A stretch of 64,000 nucleotides of DNA from Edaphochlamys debaryana (Eukaryota > Chlorophyta > Chlorophyceae > Chlamydomonadales): the NCBI GenBank assembly GCA_016858145.1, contig JAEHOE010000038.1, forward strand, positions 62,001 to 126,000, given 5' to 3'. A model generated the notes under the pieces. The model was not told the DNA's origin and did no database searches. It saw nothing but the letters and a program-made list of their open reading frames with translations. The first letter of the stretch is position 1; every line of letters starts with the position of its first letter. Below, in pieces: positions 55,215 through 64,000 of the stretch. The position numbers and the translations under genes were made by a program.

Positions 55215-56008
55215 TCATACGACCGCAGCCGCGGGCGTTTGTCGGGGCTGCTCCAGCAGGCGGCGGCTCTCCTCGTTCTCCTTCCACGTTGACCCGTCCT
55301 CAAAGTATTCCTTCTTCCAGATTGGCACCGTGGCCTTGAGCTCGTCGATGGCCCAGTGAACGGCCTGCGGCGTGAAGAGGCAAGGGACAGGGAATAGAAA
55401 ATACGGTTGGTGTGGGGCTCTCACGTTTGAGAAAGAGGGGGTTGATGCCGGTTGTGGGCCGGACGTTTGTGGGCGTGGGGTGGGTGGGGGGGTGGGGATG
55501 GGGCTGCTCCCGGCGCCCCCCAGCTCAGCCTGCACCGGGCGTCCCCTCCCACAAACTCTCATCCCCGATACAGCAAGGGCCCAATCCGCACATCCCGCAC
55601 CTCGAGAGACTCTCGCCGGTGAGCCGAGGAGACCGCGATAATGACGCTGGGCTCCCCCACCAGGACCGTGCCGGTGCGGTGCGCTATCGCCACCTTGCAT
55701 ACGGACCATTTGCTTTGCATCTGATGTGCCAGCTCCTGTGGTTGCAGCACGGGAGCGCAGTGAGCGATTTCCGAGCGACCCAAGCCGCGCGACGGGTCGC
55801 TTACCTGCAGCTTCTTTACCGCCATCGGCACGTAAGCCTCGTAGTCCAGCTTGACGACCGAATTGCCCTGGAAGTTATTCCGCGTGACTCCGCTAAACGT
55901 GGAGATGGCGCCTGCGCCAGGGTCCGCGACAAGCTCTACATACTTGTTGATGTCGAGGTCCTCTCCTGTGACCTCTACGAATACTCGGCCGCCTCCTTCA
56001 GCACTCAT
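55215..56008 (-). CDS. MOCS2B: Molybdopterin synthase catalytic (large) subunit, MoaE/MOCS2B type, 3 exons, 162 aa
   Basis: Exons, minus strand: 56008-55805, 55735-55601, 55364-55215; phase 0 introns. It joins two sulfurs carried by the small subunit (MoaD/MOCS2A) onto precursor Z (cPMP) to make molybdopterin, in the cytosol. Visible features are AISTFSGVTRNNFQG, LDYEAYVPMAVKKL, HRTGTVLVGEPSVIIAVSSA, HRRESLE, and the active-site Lys region KATVPIWKKEYFEDG with STW. The length matches the family (~150-190 aa). No targeting peptide is seen, consistent with a cytosolic enzyme. The small subunit is not in the window. Confidence 0.95.
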
Positions 56009-58645
56009 ACGGGGGACTGTGCGCGACACTGAAGGATGGCAGGCGGATGGGTAATTCGGGCACGGAGCGCCTGCTAGACGATGACAAGGCTTTGTGACGG
56101 CCTGAAGTGGGACGAGTGTCAAAGTAAGAGTTCGAGCAAATGAGGAGCGGGGTGACGGGGCGGGCACACCAGGGGCTGCAAAGGGGCATGCCACATCCCT
56201 GCAGCCGTACGGGGCCTTACTGGGTCCAGGCGGCGTGCCCCGCCCAAGCCTCCGTACATTCCAGCCCAGTGGCTGCGCTTCCGTGAAAGGCCTGTACAGC
56301 CCCTCCCCGCCTGGACTTCCTCGGATCATGACCAGCCCAGCCGCCCTGCAGGCGTTCCAGGCCGGTCGCTGTGTACGGAGCGACCCGCCCAGCAGGGCCC
56401 AGCCGCCCTGAAGACGATTCGGGGCAGCAATTCGCGGGCAGGACTGCTGAAGACCATTCCGCACCTCCGAAATGGCCCTGCCAGTGGTTGCGCCACAGCT
56501 AGTATCTGCCGCTAGTATCTGCCCAGACTAGGGGTGGCTCTTCCCGCAGGCAGGACAAGCAAGGGCTGAGCCCCGTGGGCCGTGGCACCCAATCGTCTGC
56601 ACCAGCCCGAACCTTAGACCGATCTCGACACGTGCCACTGGTGAGTGAGGTGACAGTTTGGGGGAAAGTAGACACGGGAGACGAGTAACGCGAAAAGCGA
56701 GGCCAGTTTGGGGACAAGGAACTCTTCGATCAACAGTGTAGGAATGCGGGTAAGGGAGCTAAAGCTCCCGGCATTGCGGGCGGGGCGCCGGAAGCAAGGA
56801 TTGTGCGTGACGCCACCTCCCCGCCAGGAACATGCCGCCCAATCCGCCTGGTCCACTCCAAGTAAGAAGTTATGCGGTACCGCAAACCCAAGGCCACTCA
56901 CACCGACCAGCACACCGTACGATGCAACCTCCCACGAGCCCCTCATGGCCCCCCCTACTTGCGCAGCAGAACGCCCATCCTTGAAACATCACTACGCCTC
57001 CCGCGCATCCTAGCCTGCGCGGCTTCAGTCACATCCTGCGGCCTTGCGGTTCCGCACATTTTTGGCACAAGACCCAACGCCCAACCCTTCTTCCTCGCCT
57101 CCTGGGTGCACACGTGCGCAACAGGGCACCGCGAAACCACTGGCAACTGACACACCGCAACAGGGCACCGAGAGAGCACTCCTGCTGCATCGTCAGCATC
57201 ACAGCATCACCGCAAACACTAAGGCCCGCAGGTGCTGTCGGCTCGGACCGCAAACCATGGCCATGATGAGGGTTGCCGCCCGCCCCGCGGGCAGCTCGAA
57301 GGGCCGATCCCCCTTCCCAACCTTTATTTGTTGACTTGACGCACGCCGCTGTTCCTGCGCGGACCCATATCCCGCCACGTCGACGTAATTAAACTACTAG
57401 CACTATTACGGTAAGCCACCCCCTTCCAGTCGCACAGATCACCCGGAGGGGCAGTACACACACTCGCGCCTGCCCAAACTATTAGCACACTTCAGCGGTG
57501 ATTCCTGGAGCAAACCAATGGCAGCTGGGTCCGAGTGCCAACCGCCCGGTACTGCTCGCAGGTAGCACGTGCACACGCGTACGACACTTGCGGCGACCGC
57601 ATCATGAAGGACGGACTAATGACGGCGCACACGCATGGACAAACCTGCAACATCAAGCAGGCGGCGCCAAACTTCGAGCACAGCACCTAGCACCCACGCC
57701 GACTAACACGTGCACGTGCACGTGCCGGGTTGCGCTAATTTGTCGTGCACCATCACGGATACATCTTGAGGGCCTCCTTGGCACACATGCATGCATGCCA
57801 CCAACGAGCCGCCACAGGCACCACCGCGGCCAGCTCTGCCGCAGCATGGCTCTGCAACATACACGCTTTTACGGCCTGAAGGGCAGGACTGCGCCCAAGG
57901 AACCACGACCTATGGCACAGCCTCAGCTGCGCTGTGACATGGACAGGCCCCAACCACAAAGCCCAGGTGACAGTAATCAGTGAACTCCGCGAAAGTTCCT
58001 GCGCGCAGGCTATGCCCGAGGACCCATGCGTTGCTTGCAGCACAACCACAACAAACCACCCGCCACGCCTTATGCAGTTAGCCGCATCTTGACGGATCTT
58101 GTGCATCATCGCAAGACGCACTCAGGCATCTACCTTTGCAGCCTTGCCATCGTATGCTTCTGCACTTGAACATCCTAACCTGGCTGCCGCGACTCATCTC
58201 GTTCGGGCCAGGACGCGAAAACCCAAAGAGTTTGCTACCAACAACATCCTTGCAATTCGAAGTAGAAGAGGAAGGCCCCGCCGGAATCTCAGCCACACCA
58301 CATGCCATACACCATTGCTGACACCGTAATCTGGGCCGCTCCCCACACAGCTCGGGACACCCTCCCGGCCCTTGCAGATTCCAGTCCGCCGCCGGAGCCC
58401 CGAGCCCGGAGCCCCGAACCCGGTGCCCACCCCAGCGAGACCTGCTCAACCGCTCTCCCTCACGTACGACAACCGTGCACACTTCCTCAACCTGAGCACC
58501 GCCCGCGCCACCACGGCCGCGTGAATTGCTGCGCCGCTCGCCGCCCGCTTACCGCGTCACCCTCCCGCGGCCCCCTGGTCCCACAGGACGAAAGCCCCTC
58601 ACCCGCCCGCGGCAGCGCCCGGGCCCCCGGCGGGCAACAGCGGCC
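56009..58645. other. Gene-poor stretch: upstream of MoaE and 3' side of the kinase
   Basis: About 2.6 kb with no coding region that I can support; open frames give no family features. It holds dispersed repeat R3 copy 4 (56656-56712). Part is the MoaE promoter and part the kinase 3' UTR. Confidence 0.5.
56656..56712 (+). repeat. Dispersed repeat family R3, copy 4
   Basis: GGGGAAAGTAGACACGGGAG followed by ACGAGTAACGCGAAAAGCG and AGGCCAG; matches 23352-23410 and the two reverse copies at 26330-26450. Confidence 0.75.
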
Positions 58646-61600
58646 TCACCCGCCCGTGGGCCCCTGGCCCCCGGGCGACAGCGGCGACACCAGCTGCGCG
58701 AGCTGCGGCAGGGCCATGCTGGCAAGCAGGGCGGCGGGCGGTGCGCCCGAGGCCAGGCCGTCCAGCAGCCGCTTGACGCAGGAGACCACGTCGGCGGCCG
58801 TGGGGCGCTCCGTTGGAGTCCCCGCCCAGCACGCCTCCACCAGGCGCCTGCATGGAGAAGGGCGGGAGGGCAGGGGGCGGGGCGGAGGGTAGGAAGCAGG
58901 CAAAAAGAGGATGGAGTGATGGGCAGCAGCGGCGGAAGCCAGCAGGGAAAAGGGCAGGGCGGGGTCAGAGGGCGGGGCAGGGGGTGAGGAGCAGGCGGAA
59001 GGCGCGGAGCCAAGGGGTTGTCGGGCACTCGTGACAATGATAAGCGCGCGCAGGGCGTGATGCGAGGGCGTGCCCTGCCGTACGGTGCCGTACACGTGCA
59101 GTGCCGTAACCCGTAACCGTAACCCGCCCGCACCTGTAGTACTCGGGCACGGAGTCGTCGAAGGCGGGGCGGAGGCCCGCGCAGATGCCCTCGACCTGCA
59201 GAGGCGGCGGAAGAGGATGGGCGGTACGGTACGTACATGGTTAGTGGCTGCGACATGGGTGCCGGGCGCAAAGCAGACACATTGCCGTACAGTACTGTTC
59301 CCGACGTACGACACATGCGCGCGCAGCACGCACGCTCACCAGCGACGCCGGCAGCCGCCGAGTGAGGCCCCCGTACGGCTGCGCCCCATCCGCCACGAGC
59401 TGCCACATCAGCACGCCGAGGCTGTAGATGTCGCAGGCTGCCGTACAGTGCTTCTCTACGTTGTACGGCATTGGGGGCGGGGCAGGTGGGGCCGGGGCAG
59501 GTGGACCAGATGGGGCGAGGCAAGGTGAGGCAAGGGCAGGGGGGTCTGCTTATCTCATCCGGGCATCCGAGCATTCTGAACTCTGTAAACGCCGAAAAGG
59601 CAGCAGCGTGGAGGCTCACCTCTACGAAGGAGCTCCGGGGCCATGTACTGCACTGACCCAACGAAGTTGGATCCGTCGAAGTACAGCCCCGCCGTACCGC
59701 TCGTCGTACTGCCCGCCATGCCACCGGACGTACCGCCCGTACCGCCACCGCCGCCTGTGCCGCCGCCTCCGCCTCCGCCTCCGCCACCGGCGGCGGCGAC
59801 GGCCAACATGCCGTTGTACGACATCCGCCCCGCGCCGCCCGTGCCCATGCCGCCTCGGATCGTCACCTCCATCCCTTCGCATTCCTCCAAGGGAGCTTGG
59901 AGGGCAAGACCCGAGTTGGAGGAGTACGTCTCGACGACCGAGCTCAAACCCATGCCGGGTAGGAGGTTGGGCAGGGGCAGGGAGAGGGGCTGCGATGGGC
60001 CGCGGAGCGCGCCCCCCGCCGCCCCATAGGGCTCCAACGATGGCGTGGGGTCCTCAAACCTAAGCAGCCGGACGCACCCGAAATCCTGTGGGGGCGGGAA
60101 TAATGGGAGAACGGAACGGGACAACGGGACGGTCGCACAAAAGGGAAAGAGAGAAAGGCACTTGCGGGTGAAGGGGATGGCGGGCTTGCCGCAGAGGTTC
60201 GGGCTGAAGCACAATGTGAATCGCCGTACGCCGTACGCACGCACGCATCTAGATCTGTTGGATGCCCTGGATCGCGGATCCACTCACGCTGAGCTTGCAG
60301 ACCCAGCCCCTGGGGTCGGTGGTTGAGCTCTTGAGCAGCACGTTGGAGGGCTTGACCTGGTGGGGTGGGGGGGAGCAGCGGTGAAACGATGGTGAACGAG
60401 GGTGAGGGGTGAGAGGCGGGGGGCGTGTCTGGCAACGTGGCGGGAGCTTAGTCATGCGAGCACCGGCAGTCCCTGGCTTGACCTAGTGAGGAGTGGGGGG
60501 CGCAGGCGTACTTGGGTGCTGCACGTCGTGCCTTTGAAGCGTGCCCAGCCGGGGTTCAGGCCCTGTACGGCAACGCGCCGTACCCGTACGACGGCGCCCG
60601 GAGGTGACTCACGTCGCAGTGCACCAGGCGGAGCGAGTGCAGGTGGCGAAGGGCTGCCGCAAGCTCCAGCACGATTAGTAGTACGGGCCGGTAGTCGAGC
60701 CGGTCGCCTGCGCCGCCAGAGCCGCCGCCGCCACCCGCGCCGCCGCCGCCGCTGCCGTTGGTCGGACCTGAAGAGGCCAGGAACTGACGAAGCGCCTCGA
60801 AGGTGTGGGGCGTGGCGGGCACGGGTGCGGCGCCCATGGGCCCCATCAGGCCCAGCCCGATCCCGGGCACCGCCGCGATGGGCCCGTGCCCGGCCGAGTG
60901 CGGCAGGTGGCCGGCGCCCATGGACCCGTGCAGGTACGACGGGAAATGGTACGGCGGCGGTTGGGCGGCGGTTGGGGAGGTCCACGTGGATGCGGAGGGG
61001 CCCAGGTGTCGCCGTACGTGGGGCCCAGAGAACTGCTGCTGCACCAGGGCCGGCAGGTGATGGAGGTGACTCATCGAGACGTCGGGCGGGGTGGCGGGCG
61101 CCGGGCCGGACGCCGCGCCGCCGGCGGCGGTGGCGGCGGCGCCGCCGCCGCCCGTGGGCGTTACGAAGGGCGAGGACGTGTCGGGCGGGAGCATGGAGAG
61201 CGTGTTGGAGGTGTTGAGTGAGGCCGAGGCTCTTCGCGGGCAAGGCACGGACGTGGTAGGCACGCCCACCGCCACCGCGCGCGGTGTGGGCTGCTGACTC
61301 AGCCTGCCGAAGCCGCCGTGCCCGGACCCCGCCCCCGCCCCCGATGCAGCCCCCGCCGCGGCGGATCCCATGACTGATCCCACGCCGGCTGCCGCCGGGC
61401 CCCCGGCGCCGCCGCTGGCGTTGGTCGACTGCGCCCGGGCCGAGCTCCGGGCCCGGGAACCTGGATCCAGATCTGGGCCCCGGGGGTCCGGATCTGGATC
61501 CAGGGACGCGTCGCCCGACGGCGGCGGTGGGCCGGGGCGCAGGGAGGCGGACGGGCGTTGGTCGGGCTCGTTCCGTGGGCTGACGGGGGAGGTCTCGCGT

Positions 61601-64000
61601 GACGTGATCTGGGTCGGGTACACCCCGACCGCCTTGCCGCCGCCGGCTGCCGCCGCCGCCGCTCCAGCCGCCGCCGCCGCTGCCGTACCGCCGTCGACGC
61701 TGTTGTCATTGCCGTTGCTGGTTGTGCTGTTGCCGCCAAGCAGACCCGCAGCGCCGATGCTAGCTTCCAGCCCGCCTCCTTCAGAGATGCCCGGAACCGT
61801 GGTACCCACTGAAGCGTTTGCCATGAAGAGCTTTCCGGAGGCGGACGGCGACGGTCTCGACACGGCAGCCGTACCGTCGACGTAAGCGCTGCCCCACGAT
61901 GTCGTACCGGTCACGGGGGCCGCTACGGCAGCCGGCCGTACGGCAGGGTGCAGCCCGGACGTGGCCCGCTGTACGGCTGGCGGCGGCGCGAGCGGGGGGG
62001 CACCGGTAGCGCTAAGCCCTCGCAGCAGTGGTCTAGGCCCCAGCGCCGCCGACCCCGCCGCCACCCCGCCCGCCATACCGCCGCCGCCAGCGGTCGCCAC
62101 CGTCGCCAAGCCGCCGCGGCCGGCACTGGGCGCCGCCACCGGGAACTGCAGCTGTAACTGCAGCGACGGTTGGCCCGGCGGCGGCGCGGCGGTTGGCGGC
62201 GGCACGGCGGTTGGCGGCGAGAGCAGGGCGGTGGAGCAGGCGGCCCAGGCGGCGGCGTGCTCACGTGCGAGCATCATACGGGAGATCCCGCCCTGCTTTA
62301 GTAAGTCTGACAGAGATCCCGAGTCGCAGTACTCCATCGCGATTGCCGTAACGGGCGTACCGCTCGGCCCAGGGGCCGTGGATTGCATGGCTGCGGGGTC
62401 AGGGATGGGAGCAAGAACACAGATCAATTCATCAGCCCAGGTGGGATGCAGACCGAACCTTGCAAGTGGGATGCAACCTTGCAGGTGGGATGCAACCTTG
62501 CAGGTGGGATGCAACCTTGCAGGACGGATGCAGACCCAGGTAAGATGCGAACGCAGCCTTTGTGTCTAACCATGCGCAGGAGGCGCGGCCGCAGGCAGAG
62601 GTACTTTCCCGCCCTTCCCGCCTCTTCCCACTCCTCCCCAGCCCCACGCCCTGTATGCCACACAAGCCCATGACACGAACCCGCCACCCTCTCTCTCGGG
62701 TCCCGCTGGGTGCCCCCTGGATGCACCCGCACCCGCACCCGCACCCGCACACTCACACGCACCGCTCAGAACCGCCGAGTAGAGCAACGGGTCCTCCCCC
62801 TCCCCGCCGCCGCCGCCGCCCTCGCCGCCGCCCTCCTCCGCGGGGCCCTGCGTGCGGGAGCCGCGTGCTGCAAACATCCGCCGCGCCATGGCCGCAGACA
62901 CCACGGTAGCCGCCATGTCCTGTCAACAACACACAATAAGCAAGACGCTTAACGCTTAACGTTTAAGGTCAAGGTACCGGTATAAGGGATAACGGACAAG
63001 GGATAAGGGATATGGGATGCGTATGGTGAGGCGTTGATCTGGCTCAGCAGGGGCACGGGGGAAGGGAGCTCTCCTCAATGCCTTGGCATTTCTAGCAGCA
63101 GCCACGAGCATGCAAGTGCAAAACACGGCGCACCTCCTCGAGTCGGGTTCTCGGGCTTCCGGTTCCGCAACTAAGATTGGCTGGCTTACTGCCAAGCAGA
63201 CGTTCCCCTGGCTTACGCGAGCAGCCCCCAACGCACCTCCTCAGGACGGGGCAGCAGGACGGCAAGAACCTCGGCCGCCGCCGTGGTGGTCCCCCCCGCC
63301 CCCGCCGCCTCGTCCAGGGGTTGGAGCAGGACGTCCGGGAAGGTGGCAAAGACCTGAACCACCTGTCAGGGGGGTTTAGGGAGAGAGGGAGGGAGGGAGG
63401 AGCAGGGGCAGGGGCAGGGTGAGGGAGGGTAGAGAGGGAGGGAGGTGGGGCAGGTAGGAGCTTCTCCGAGCGTACGACATCCTGCCCTGTCCAGCTTCTG
63501 CCAACTGCTCTGGCGCCAACCCGACGTGGGCCTTCGCCCCACACCCCTCACGACCAACCGTCGCACCCCAGACCCCACTCATCGCCTTCATCGTTCTCAA
63601 TGCGCCCCGCCACCCACCCCCCACCCCTTCCTCACGTTGGGGTGCGACACCACGCGTACCGCCGCCAGCTCAAACGCATCCCGTACGGACTGCCACCGCG
63701 CCGCCGCCACGGCCTGCTCGTCCTCCGCCTGTACGGCAGTCACGTGGGCGTGCGGCTGGGATCCGCCCTGCTGTCCGAAGTGGGTGGCGGACGGTGTGCG
63801 GTTGAACGCCCAAGGCGACGCGCCGACGGAAGCCGAAACGCCGCCGCCGCCGCCACCGCCGCCGCCGACGCCGCCGACACCAGCGGAGGCCGAGGGCAGG
63901 CCGGGGCCGGAGGGCGTGGGGCCGCCGCCCTCCTCCGCTAGGCCAGAGCTCGCCATTACCACCGGAGGGGCGAAGGACTGGACACGTGACACGCCGGCGC
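58646..64000 (-). CDS. Ser/Thr protein kinase with two large insertions, partial (5' end beyond window)
   Basis: Exons, minus strand: from beyond the window to 63636, then 63362-63237, 62919-62763, 62390-60613, 60356-60288, 60085-59620, 59437-59340, 59195-59134, 58847-58646; phases join. Visible kinase parts: helix C into HPNVVQVFATF; hinge region TAIAMEYCDSGSLSDLL; catalytic loop LVHCDVKPSNVLL (HCD instead of HRD, Asp retained); DFGCVRLL; GSVQYMAPELLRR; CDIYSLGVLMWQLVADGAQP; and a C-lobe end RLVEACWAGTPTERPTAADV. The Gly-loop and beta-3 Lys are not seen and should lie to the right of 64000; an acceptor-like CAG just inside the edge supports this. About 480 residues of Ala/Gly/Pro/Ser-rich sequence are inserted between helix D and helix E, and ~115 residues in the activation loop. 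Resembles TKL-like algal kinases. Substrate unknown. Confidence 0.85.
62443..62535. repeat. 18-19-bp tandem repeat in a kinase intron
   Basis: Units of GTGGGATGCAACCTTGCAG repeated about four times with degenerate flanking units, close to the acceptor of the large kinase exon. Confidence 0.85.

Overview
This window looks like nuclear DNA of a GC-rich green alga of the Chlamydomonas/Volvox type. The signs are intron-dense genes with GT-AG (and some GC-AG) junctions, C- or G-tract-rich introns, Ala/Gln/Gly homopolymer runs in proteins, candidate TGTAA polyadenylation signals, and typical eukaryotic protein families. There are no operons, ribosome binding sites, CRISPR arrays or tRNAs that I could recognise. 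Exon coordinates were worked out by hand from reading frame, splice sites and phase continuity.

Layout, left to right. (1) The last exon of a cysteine desulfurase-like gene (264-389, +). (2) A 12-exon bZIP transcription factor (1256-5406, +). (3,4) Two adjacent, related secreted Cys-rich proteins (7629-9518 and 10358-11941, -). (5) Cyclin L with a C-terminal RS domain (12806-17985, +); its last intron carries four tandem copies of a box C/D snoRNA-like RNA. (6) A 22-exon zinc alcohol dehydrogenase (19803-26995, -). (7) A FAM194-domain protein with a thioredoxin-like C-terminus (27882-32053, -). (8) An organellar, probably mitochondrial, ribosomal protein bL19 (33347-34979, -). (9) A ~2570-residue PWWP-AWS-SET-postSET-Tudor histone methyltransferase (35394-46255, +). 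(10) A membrane-anchored cysteine synthase (47891-51188, +). (11) A small two-membrane-span protein (51945-54111, -). (12) The molybdopterin synthase large subunit MoaE/MOCS2B (55215-56008, -). (13) A Ser/Thr kinase running off the right edge (58646 to beyond 64000, -).

The genes do not form one pathway. Several pairs are divergent and share short upstream regions: 11941/12806, 34979/35394. Sulfur metabolism appears three times (desulfurase, cysteine synthase, MoaE), but there is no sequence evidence that these are linked.

Two signals stand out. First, the snoRNA-like array in the last cyclin L intron: each copy has a terminal stem, a 3-nt bulge, UGAUG and CUGA boxes in kink-turn arrangement, and an internal hairpin kept despite sequence change. 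Second, a recurrent pattern in which a short segment spanning an exon-intron junction is duplicated once or several times inside the neighbouring intron. It is seen in at least seven different genes here. Three families of dispersed intronic or intergenic repeats, four GC-AG introns, a 62-bp minisatellite and large kinase-domain insertions are also reported.
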